Shown: in pieces, positions 51,660 through 58,637 of the stretch
Layout of the letters: every line of letters starts with the position of its first letter
Numbering within the stretch: the stretch's first letter is position 1
Origin: Pseudoduganella danionis
Lineage (GTDB): Bacteria > Pseudomonadota > Gammaproteobacteria > Burkholderiales > Burkholderiaceae_D
DNA length: 64,000 bases
Assembly: GCF_009720775.1 (NCBI RefSeq)
Contig: NZ_WNKW01000003.1
Span: 436,028 to 500,027, forward strand
Direction: 5' to 3'
The notes under the pieces: generated by a model
Databases searched by the model: none
Told to the model about the DNA's origin: nothing
The model's input: only the letters and a program-made list of their open reading frames with translations
Program-made: the position numbers and the translations under genes

Positions 51660-51773
51660 TGTTTACTTATACACAAAGCATGTTAGCAAGAATTTTTTTT
51701 CAAATAAATTCGCGTGACAATCAGTGAGATTTTAAGTCATTGATTATTAAGGAAATTATTTTTGCCTGATTCA

Positions 51774-51879
51774 TGGGCAGTTTGTTGAAAACCGCATGGT
51801 TACAGGCTTTGTGGGCTGTCAAGAGGGGCTTTTCCACATAGATATCCACAGCCTCTGTGGATATCGGCAAAAGTGCTTT
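51774..51879 (+). repeat. DnaA-box module, copy A
   Basis: About 106 bases that align without gaps over the first 90 with copy B at 52741, about three quarters identical. It carries TTTTCCACA at 51830, ATATCCACA at 51842 and TGTGGATAT at 51856. The last two are arms of a perfect 11-base hairpin (GATATCCACAG, loop CCT). An AT-rich stretch (51680-51770) lies before it. Boxes differ from the TTATNCACA consensus by one base or so. Confidence 0.65.
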
Positions 51880-51914
51880 AACAATCCGATACTTAAGTGA
51901 GACTTAAGTAATAA

Positions 51915-52514
51915 TCAAGCGCTCGAAGGCTGTTTCGATGCGGCCAGTAGTTGGCGTGCCAACTCGAGTTCTGCACGTAGTTGCAGGGTCTGCTGATGGG
52001 CTTGTTGCAGCCCTTCATACGCCCGCAACGAGGCGATCACGGTAGTGAACAGCTTGCGCGTGGTGAGGTCGGTCTTGCACCAGAAGTCGTTGATATCGTA
52101 ATCGAGGATGATGCTGTGTTCGAGTGCCTGACCGGGCTGGCCCGTGCGCAGCACGATGCGGACCAACTGGTTGTGCAGGGTTTCGCGGATCTGGCGCGCT
52201 ACGGTCAGGCCGGCATCGCTGGTCTCCATGATAACGTCGAGTAGCACCAGCGCAATATCGGGATTGTCGGCCAGTACGGCCAGCGCTTCATCGCCGCTAT
52301 AGGCGTGCAAAAAGCTCAGGCGGCGACCCTGGAAGCAGACATTGCTGAGCGAGAATTTCGTCACCACATGCACGTCCACATCGTCGTCGACGATGAGGAT
52401 GCGCCACGGTGCCGGGCCGGCCGGGGCCTCGGGTTTGCTGGCCAGAGCGGTCTCTGTGCCCGATTCCGCTTCGTCTTCTATGATCCAGTCAGTGTCTTCG
52501 TCGTTGTGATTCAT
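51915..52514 (-). CDS. Stand-alone receiver-domain protein related to DUF3369-type regulators
   Basis: 199 residues. An acidic N-terminal 35 residues precede a receiver domain (about 36-165) with DDD at 43-45, acceptor D93 in LVLLDVIMETSD, and lysine in FWCKTDL. The phrasing (HVVTKFSLSNVCFQGRRLSFLHAYSGDEA, SHORT motif: ILIVDDDVDVHVVTKFSL; VRIVLRTGQPGQALE; YDINDFWCKTDLT) resembles receivers that normally carry DUF3369 plus HD-GYP or other output. Here the protein stops after a coiled-coil-like tail (YEGLQQAHQQTLQLRAELELARQLL) and has no output domain. It is flanked on both sides by DnaA-box modules. Confidence 0.8.
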   Translation of the reverse strand: MNHNDEDTDWIIEDEAESGTETALASKPEAPAGPAPWRILIVDDDVDVHVVTKFSLSNVCFQGRRLSFLHAYSGDEALAVLADNPDIALVLLDVIMETSDAGLTVARQIRETLHNQLVRIVLRTGQPGQALEHSIILDYDINDFWCKTDLTTRKLFTTVIASLRAYEGLQQAHQQTLQLRAELELARQLLAASKQPSSA

Positions 52515-52740
52515 GCATCAATTCCACGGTGAGTCGAAGAAAGAATAGCGGTTGTATGGCTCACACTATTCCTTGCTGCAAGGTTTGTCAAAGATTTCGC
52601 GTGTTTGGAAAAGCCACTGTCTCGCGCATTATACTGGCGCCGCAAAAAAATATTTTTCAGGCGCCCAAGGCGGCCCCCGTCGGCTGCCAAGGCCTGTGCT
52701 AAGTGCTTGATTTTATTAGGTGAAAAAATTGCTCGAAGAA

Positions 52741-52847
52741 TGGGCAATTTGTTCTAACGGGCGCCGTTACAGGCGTTCTCGGCTGTCAAGTGGGGCTTAT
52801 TCACAAGCTTATCCACAGTTGGTGTGGATATCTGTGAAAAGTGCTTA
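52741..52847 (+). repeat. DnaA-box module, copy B
   Basis: Second copy, same orientation, 967 bases after copy A. It contains consensus TTATCCACA at 52809-52817, TTATTCACA at 52797-52805 (both fit TTATNCACA) and inverted TGTGGATAT at 52823-52831, the first and last forming a hairpin. It dominates the 371-base non-coding stretch 52515-52885. The rest of that stretch is AT-rich (poly-A and TTTTATTAGG-type tracts) with no gene that I can support. Confidence 0.65.
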
Positions 52848-52885
52848 CGGTGCACCAGTTTAGCGCGTAAAAATAAGGTTGATTG

Positions 52886-53521
52886 TCAGCCCGTGCGGGT
52901 TTTGAGCTGTTCCAACTGGGCTAGAAAACGTTCGCATGCCAGCGTTGCTTCCCATGGTTCCCAGGCCTGGCCGCCATAGATGGCAACCAGCGGGTCCGTA
53001 GTCAGTGGCTGCGCGCGGATCTGCAGCGTGCGCCGCACTTCGGCGGCCGACCAGCCCACCACATGGACCGCTTCGCTGGCAGCGGCCAGATGGTCGGCCC
53101 GCTTGTGGGCGGCATAGTCACGCTGGTTCCAGCGCGGCAGGCCGTAGCGCAGAAACACGGCCTGTTCCAGCCGCTGGCTCAGCGCTTTGAAGCCTGCCCC
53201 CAGAAACGGCTTGAGCGGCGAAATGCAGTCGAACCCGAGCAGGCCTTCTTCCGCGTCGTGCAGCAGTTCACGCAGCGCTTCCAGTGGCGCCAGCGCCTTG
53301 CCGCGGGCCAGACTGTCGGCCGCGCGCAGATGCATGACGCTGAGCGAATGCTGGGCTACCGACAACGGGCGCGTCCACGCTGAATGGCCACCCCAGCGGT
53401 AGGTGCGCGCCAGCCCCAGTGCCAGATCGCTGTCATCCCAGTCGAACGGCGTGGGGTCTAGCAGGTCGAGGCGGCGGGCGGAGGGCATGCGCACCCAGGC
53501 GCGTGGTTCGGTACTGGCCAT
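52886..53521 (-). CDS. HD-domain phosphohydrolase (YfbR-like)
   Basis: 211 residues. HD-superfamily metal ligands are visible: H58 in SVAQHSLSVM, H88-D89 in LLHDAEEGLLG, and a later aspartate in HKRADHLAA. YRWGGHSAWTRPLSVAQH is similar to HD proteins encoded near nucleotide metabolism genes, such as 5'-deoxyribonucleotidase YfbR. The expected role is hydrolysis of a nucleotide monophosphate, but the substrate is not readable. The gene is isolated between copy B of the DnaA-box module and a hybrid kinase. Confidence 0.8.
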   Translation of the reverse strand: MASTEPRAWVRMPSARRLDLLDPTPFDWDDSDLALGLARTYRWGGHSAWTRPLSVAQHSLSVMHLRAADSLARGKALAPLEALRELLHDAEEGLLGFDCISPLKPFLGAGFKALSQRLEQAVFLRYGLPRWNQRDYAAHKRADHLAAASEAVHVVGWSAAEVRRTLQIRAQPLTTDPLVAIYGGQAWEPWEATLACERFLAQLEQLKTRTG

Positions 53522-53596
53522 GATGTGTCCTTGTGCTGCAGGGTATGGGGCAAATAGTCGCCCGTGCCTGCATCTTAGCCTTGTACGCCGATAAAG

Positions 53597-56500
53597 TTAA
53601 ATTTCCTTTTCTGCCGCCAGGCCGGCACCGCCCAGCGCGGCGCAAGCCTGCTGCAGCGCCGCCGTGACTTCCGGCAGCAAGGCCAGCGTGGCGGCCAGGT
53701 CGCCGCGCATGGCGGCCTCTTCCATGTGGGCACACAGCGTGTGCAGGTGGTTGTCGCTCAGATAACTGGCACTGCCTTTGAGTGCGTGGATGGCGGCGGC
53801 CGCCATGGCCGGATTTTCCGCTGCCAGCGCGCCGCGTGCCGCTTCCAGCCGGCGTGGCGCTTCTTCCAGAAAGGCCAGCGTGATGCGCTGCATATGGCTG
53901 GACGACATGCCGGACAGGGGCTGGATATGGAGAGCCGCGCTGCTGCCGCCAGTCTGGCTGGCCGCCTGTTGCGCGGCGCTGATAATCTGGGCCGAAGCGC
54001 GCCGTGCGGCGGGTGCCACGTCAAATTGGGCATCGAGCGCTTCCGCGCTGTGCATGGCACGATAGCTGTGCTGGCCCAGCGCCAGCGGCTTGCCACAGCT
54101 CAGGTGGCGCGCGATGATCTGTTCGATCTGGTCGTACAGCAGGTGCTCGTCGACCGGCTTGCTGAGGAAACCATCCATGCCCACCGCCAGATAGCGCTGG
54201 CGGTCGTGCTCGCTGGCATTGGCGGTGAGGGCGATGATGGGCACGCTCGCATCGAGCACGCGGTAATCGTCGCTACCGCCGCTGCGGATCAGGCGCGCGG
54301 CCTGCTCGCCATCCATCATCGGCATGCGGCCATCCATCAGCACCAGATCGTACTGGCTGTTGCTCAGCGCATGCAGGGCTTGCAGGCCGTTTTCCACCAT
54401 GCGCACCTCGTGGCCCATGTTTTCCAGCAAGGTGCTGACGATGATCTGGTTGGTGCGCACGTCTTCGGCGCACAGGATGCGCAGACGGTAGCTATGCCGT
54501 TCGCTGCGCGGCAGACGCGAGGTATCGGCCTGCGGCGCGTTGCCTGCTGCCATGGCCAGCGTAAAGCTAAAGGTAGAGCCCACGCCGAGCTGGCTCTGGA
54601 CGGCTATCGAACCGCCCATCAGTTCGACCAGCTCCTTGCAGATGGCCAGACCCAGCCCCGTACCGCCGTAACGGCGCGTGGTGGACTGGTCGGCCTGCTC
54701 GAATTTCTGGAACAGGCGCGGCAGGGCGGCGGCCGGAATGCCGGGGCCCGTATCGCTGACATCGAAGCTGATGCTGTGCTGGCCTGCGAGCGTGAGGATG
54801 GTCGAAACCCGCAGGCTGACTTCGCCGCGATCGGTGAATTTGATGGCATTGCCCAGCAGGTTGAGCAGAATCTGGCGCAAACGGGTAGGGTCGCCGCGCA
54901 CGTAGCGCGGCAAGTCCAGTGCCAGATTGGTGCGCAGCAGCAGGCTCTTGGCATCAGCCTGGGTCTGTAAGATGCCCACCGCATCGTCGATCAGTTCGTT
55001 CAAATCGAAATCGACGGATTCGATAGTAAGCCGGCCTGCGTCGATTTTGGAAAAGTCCAGAATATCGTTGAGGATGGCCAGCAGCGATTCGCTGTTCTGC
55101 AGGCCGATGCGCAGATATTCTTCGGTGCGGCCCTGCACGGCCTGATCGCGCATGGCGAATTTGATCATGCCGATCACGCCGGCCAGCGGCGTGCGGATGT
55201 CGTGGCTCATGGCCGACAGGAAGTCGATGCGGTGGCGGCTCACCACTTCCGCATGTTCCTTGGCCACGCTGAGCTGGGCCGTGCGCTCCTGCACGCGCTG
55301 CTCCAGCGTGTTGCGCAGCAGGCGGATCTGGTCGGCCAGCGCAAACGCCAGCAGTACGCCGTCCAGCGTGCCACCCAGCAGCGTGAAGAGCTGGGCATTG
55401 CTGACCATGGCCGGAATCAGGCCCAGGTTGGCGGGCAGGATGAGCAAGCCCGGCACCATCAGCGCCACAAAGCCCAGCACGAAGAAGCGGGCCGGATAAT
55501 AGCCGCGGCGCCACACCACGATGCCGCTGATCAGGGCCAGCGTCATCCAGATGCTGATCACGATGGTGGCGATGGTGTGGGCATAGCTGAGCGCAAAGAA
55601 GCAGCTAGGCAGCGTCAGCAGCGGCAGGATCAGGTTGATGCGGCTATAGCGGTACAGCCGTGGCGCATAGTCCTGCAGGCGCAGGAAGCTGGTGTAGAAC
55701 AGCGTGCTGAGTACGGGCAGCAGGAAGAACGGGACATAATGCCAGTGCAGATTGTGCCAGTCGAACAGGTCGGCCGAGACGTGGAAAGTCATGCCCCAGG
55801 CTAGCGCATAGCACAGCACATACAGCGAGTAGTACAGCGAGGAGCGGTCGCGCGTGATGGAATAGATGAAGAAGTTGAACACCGTCAGCGCCAGCAGTGC
55901 ACCGAGCGAACCGATGATCAGCACGTTTTCCGAGGCCACCAGCTGCTGGTACTGGGCGCGCGGCAGCACCGACATCACGGGCGTGCGCGCATAGTAGGGG
56001 CTGGAGAAGCGGATCAGGATCTGGTAGCGCTGGCCGGGCAGCAGATCCATGTCACGGCCATAGTGCAGCAGATAGGCGTGGGGCTGACGATAGCCGGTCA
56101 GCATCTGGCGTACGCTGCCATCGGGGCCGTATAGCTGGATATCGACCAGATCAATTAGCGTGTCGTTGGGATCGATGACCCAGGCCGCCTGCTGGCTGTC
56201 GTTGCGCAGTTCCGCCACCAGCCAGTAGTGGCCGCCCAGCAGGTCGACCTTGCTGGCCGGTTTGAGCTGGCTGACAAACTGGGGCAGGCTGGCGGCATCG
56301 ACCGGGAAAGGCTGGCCTTCGTCGCTGTACAGGTGGGCATGCTGGAGCAGATCGACGCTGCTGCCGTTCAGGCCGACGACGGGGCTGGGGCTCTGCGCCT
56401 GCGCCGGGGCCAGCTGCAGGGCTGCCCACAGCAACACAGCCAGCAGCCGGAGCAGCCCGTATCCGCCGTGCGCCAGCCAGCGCCGCAGCTGCGTAGGCAC

Positions 56501-56599
56501 GCAAGTCTGGCCGGTGCTCGGTGGCGGCAATTGGCGGCGCGCAAAGCTCATAAGGGGGGCGGGATAGCGACGGCGGTCGGGTTGGCAAGGAGAGAGCAT
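53597..56599 (-). CDS. Hybrid sensor kinase, 7TMR-DISM / HisKA / HATPase / receiver / Hpt
   Basis: 1000 residues. An N-terminal periplasmic 7TMR-DISM extracellular domain (about 70-215) follows a signal segment, then seven membrane helices (about 220-430). A coiled-coil leads to HisKA with H466 in SAMSHDIRTP. The HATPase has NLLGNAIKFTD, DTGPGIP and GGTGLGLAICKEL. The receiver has D756 in LVLMDGRMPMMDG, and the C-terminal Hpt has H938 in AIHALKGSASYL. The domain order allows an internal His-Asp-His relay, and output is to an unknown regulator. The start is uncertain: ATG at 56551 is an alternative, and neither has a clear ribosome site. Confidence 0.9.
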   Translation of the reverse strand: MLSPCQPDRRRYPAPLMSFARRQLPPPSTGQTCVPTQLRRWLAHGGYGLLRLLAVLLWAALQLAPAQAQSPSPVVGLNGSSVDLLQHAHLYSDEGQPFPVDAASLPQFVSQLKPASKVDLLGGHYWLVAELRNDSQQAAWVIDPNDTLIDLVDIQLYGPDGSVRQMLTGYRQPHAYLLHYGRDMDLLPGQRYQILIRFSSPYYARTPVMSVLPRAQYQQLVASENVLIIGSLGALLALTVFNFFIYSITRDRSSLYYSLYVLCYALAWGMTFHVSADLFDWHNLHWHYVPFFLLPVLSTLFYTSFLRLQDYAPRLYRYSRINLILPLLTLPSCFFALSYAHTIATIVISIWMTLALISGIVVWRRGYYPARFFVLGFVALMVPGLLILPANLGLIPAMVSNAQLFTLLGGTLDGVLLAFALADQIRLLRNTLEQRVQERTAQLSVAKEHAEVVSRHRIDFLSAMSHDIRTPLAGVIGMIKFAMRDQAVQGRTEEYLRIGLQNSESLLAILNDILDFSKIDAGRLTIESVDFDLNELIDDAVGILQTQADAKSLLLRTNLALDLPRYVRGDPTRLRQILLNLLGNAIKFTDRGEVSLRVSTILTLAGQHSISFDVSDTGPGIPAAALPRLFQKFEQADQSTTRRYGGTGLGLAICKELVELMGGSIAVQSQLGVGSTFSFTLAMAAGNAPQADTSRLPRSERHSYRLRILCAEDVRTNQIIVSTLLENMGHEVRMVENGLQALHALSNSQYDLVLMDGRMPMMDGEQAARLIRSGGSDDYRVLDASVPIIALTANASEHDRQRYLAVGMDGFLSKPVDEHLLYDQIEQIIARHLSCGKPLALGQHSYRAMHSAEALDAQFDVAPAARRASAQIISAAQQAASQTGGSSAALHIQPLSGMSSSHMQRITLAFLEEAPRRLEAARGALAAENPAMAAAAIHALKGSASYLSDNHLHTLCAHMEEAAMRGDLAATLALLPEVTAALQQACAALGGAGLAAEKEI

Positions 56600-56647
56600 T
56601 TTATATGAGAACTTAGTGCCAGAAAGTAAAAATTGATCTTTGGCACG

Positions 56648-56677
56648 TTGTCACTGTCGCATTCGGGCAGGTAAGAT
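56648..56677 (+). promoter_or_regulatory. Promoter-like elements for the LysE-family gene
   Basis: TTGTCA at 56648-56653, 18-base spacer, TAAGAT at 56672-56677, 28 bases upstream of the ATG at 56705. Confidence 0.45.
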
Positions 56678-56704
56678 GGTGGTTTTTGCTGCGGGAAAGC
56701 CACT

Positions 56705-57334
56705 ATGCTCATTACGCCAGAACAGTTGATCGGATTTCTAGGGGCGGCCATGCTGATCACCGTGTCGCCGGGACCGGATAACCTGATGGTGCTCAGCGTG
56801 GGTATGTCGCGCGGCCGCCGCCAGGGTATGGTGTTCGGGCTGGGCTGTGCGCTGGGTTGCCTCAGCCACACGCTGCTGGCCACGCTCGGCGTGAGCGCCT
56901 TGATCAAGGCCTCGCCGCTGGCCTTCGGTGCGCTCAAGTTGCTCGGTGGTGCTTATCTGATCTGGCTGGGCATAGGTGCTTTGCGTAGCCGCGGCGGCGC
57001 ACGGGTGGAAGGCAGCGGCCTGCCACAAGAAAGTCTGGGTCAGCTATTTGCCAAAGGCCTGTTTGCGAATGCCATCAATCCCAAGGTGGTGCTGTTTTTC
57101 CTGTCCTTCCTGCCCCAGTTCGTGCTGGCCGAGCGCGGCGACGTGAGCTGGCAGACGGCCCAGCTGGGCGTGCTGTTTACTTTGCAAGGCGTGCTGATCT
57201 TCGGACTGTTAGGCTATTTTTCCGGCAGCGTGGGCAGCTGGATCAACCGCCACCCGGGCGCCGGCATGTGGATGGACCGCGTGGCCGGGGCGATTTTTGT
57301 GGGGCTGGGCCTGAAACTGCTAGTTAGCCGATAA
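56705..57334 (+). CDS. LysE/RhtB-family amino acid exporter
   Basis: 209 residues with about six membrane helices. AAMLITVSPGPDNLMVLSVGMSRGRRQGMVFGLGCALG is the LysE-family signature (seen as SPGPDNLMVLSVGMSRGR), followed by FGALKLLGGAYLIWLGIGALRSRGG. FANAINPKVVLFFLSFLPQFV is the conserved central helix. It should export an amino acid such as threonine, homoserine or leucine, with substrate unknown. The gene has its own promoter, and a strong terminator follows 87 bases later. Confidence 0.92.
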   Translation: MLITPEQLIGFLGAAMLITVSPGPDNLMVLSVGMSRGRRQGMVFGLGCALGCLSHTLLATLGVSALIKASPLAFGALKLLGGAYLIWLGIGALRSRGGARVEGSGLPQESLGQLFAKGLFANAINPKVVLFFLSFLPQFVLAERGDVSWQTAQLGVLFTLQGVLIFGLLGYFSGSVGSWINRHPGAGMWMDRVAGAIFVGLGLKLLVSR

Positions 57335-57420
57335 TTCTGCCCGGCTGTCATCACCCTGTCACGTTGAGCAGCGATACTGTCTCTGCTCTTTCAAGTCTCT
57401 CCCGATTTGAAATTTTCCTC

Positions 57421-57450
57421 GGCCCGTGCTCATCCACGGGCCTTTTTTTT
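57421..57450 (+). terminator. Intrinsic terminator after the LysE-family gene
   Basis: GGCCCGTG pairs with CACGGGCC around CTCATC, then eight T residues. Strong plus-strand terminator between convergent genes. Confidence 0.93.
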
Positions 57451-57480
57451 GTCGCACACTTTTTGCAGGGGCGCTAGCGC

Positions 57481-58224
57481 CTAGTGTGCCTGCAGCCGGT
57501 AATGCAGTTCCAGCTGGTCCTGCACGGCCAGTGCGCCACCCATGACGGCAAACGGGGTGATGCCGTAATCGCTCTGCAGGATGGTAAAGCTGCCCTCGGC
57601 CGACAGGCTGCGTCCGTCGCTGTGGATGTTGGCAGGCACGCGCAGGCTGCGTGTGACACCATGCAGGGTCAGCGCCAGTTGCAGGCTGTGGCCATCCGCA
57701 TGGCGTTCGGCCTGCACCAGCACGAGCGGATAGCGCTGGGCGTCCAGCGTACGCTGCAGCATGTTGTGGCGGGTACCGGCGATGGCGTCGGCTGAAGGCT
57801 GGGGGCTCAGGCCGGCCGCCAGCCGCAGTTCGGGTGGATCGACCTGCATCTCGTCGAGACGGAATTGCAGGGTGGCGCGGTTGTTGTGCTGGTCGACACT
57901 GCCGCTGAGCTGACGCACCAGTATCAGGTGGTCATGGCCTAGCCGGGCCAGCAGCCCACCGCGCCGCACGATGATGGTGATCTGCGAATGTTGGTCGTCG
58001 ATGTTCAGGACCGGCAGTTCGGCGGTGGTGGTCGGCGTATCCGGCACGGGTGTGTGGCTGGCCGCTACGCTGCTGGCGCTGTTGGCGCCGTCAGGCCGAT
58101 CGGCGGAGGTGGCTGGGGCAGGCGCAACGGGACTGCAGGCGTTCAATGCCAGACTGCAGGCGAGGGCGCACAGCAGTGCGCCGGAGCGGCGTCGAAAATT
58201 GGCGGAAACTGGATTTATTTTCAT
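57481..58224 (-). CDS. YceI-family lipoprotein
   Basis: 247 residues. The lipobox LALNAC places the lipidated cysteine at C30. A Pro/Ser/Thr/Ala linker (31-68) follows, then the YceI barrel from LNIDDQHSQITIIVRRGGLLARLGHDHLI to the end. The GHDH element in RLGHDHLILVR is typical of one YceI subgroup. It differs from the soluble YceI at 49544 in lipid anchoring and in the diverged barrel. It may bind a hydrophobic ligand at the outer membrane. The upstream DNA 58225-58637 holds no other gene. Confidence 0.88.
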   Translation of the reverse strand: MKINPVSANFRRRSGALLCALACSLALNACSPVAPAPATSADRPDGANSASSVAASHTPVPDTPTTTAELPVLNIDDQHSQITIIVRRGGLLARLGHDHLILVRQLSGSVDQHNNRATLQFRLDEMQVDPPELRLAAGLSPQPSADAIAGTRHNMLQRTLDAQRYPLVLVQAERHADGHSLQLALTLHGVTRSLRVPANIHSDGRSLSAEGSFTILQSDYGITPFAVMGGALAVQDQLELHYRLQAH

Positions 58225-58637
58225 CGTTGATGGGCGTCACGGCAGCGTAACAAAGCTTGATTATGATAGTTTTCGCTGGTTCCAGCATGCGCCAGCTGGT
58301 CGCCGCACCCAAGCCGGTGCGGGAACTCACAGCGCGTGACTCGGCAGGCTGGCCGGTGGCCTGAAACACCGGCACCATCCTCGACGGCGGCTCAGCCGGA
58401 AAAATTCATCTACCTTAATCATCCCCTAAGCCTAGGTGGCCGGATCGCTGGCAAAGTAACACCTGTAGCGCGCGGCCTGAGCCCCGCGCCCGGTTGCCGG
58501 ACCCGCAAGCCCGGCACAGTTACTGTCCAGGCGGCACGCTAGCCGCCAGACCCGAAACATCCCCACGCCTTCGAGCGTTTTACAACCAGCATCATCACGC
58601 GATGACGCTGGTTTTTTTTTGCCGTTTTGCGGCGCGC
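58225..58637. other. 413-base stretch without a protein gene; possible small RNA or leader
   Basis: No credible coding frame is seen on either strand. The segment is GC-rich with several short hairpins (for example GGCTCAGCC near 58389). A strong plus-strand terminator sits at its right end although no plus-strand gene precedes it, which hints at an unrecognised plus-strand RNA. It also contains the promoter region of the YceI lipoprotein gene. Confidence 0.35.
58584..58620 (+). terminator. Plus-strand intrinsic terminator without an obvious gene
   Basis: ACCAGC and TCATC arms pair with GATGA and GCTGGT around ACGC with one mismatch, then nine or more T residues. On the minus strand its tail (TTGTAAAA) is weak, so it does not suit the end of the M1 peptidase transcript especially well. 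Confidence 0.8.

Noticed and set aside
51774..52847. Chromosomal replication origin (oriC)
   Set aside because: Two clusters of DnaA-like boxes are present, but dnaA, dnaN, gyrB, rpmH and parAB are absent and the boxes are few. Reported instead as a DnaA-box module.
58441..58560. 6S RNA or cobalamin riboswitch in the long non-coding gap
   Set aside because: Only a CCTGAGCC-like fragment was noticed. The long 6S closing stem and the B12-box were not found by eye.
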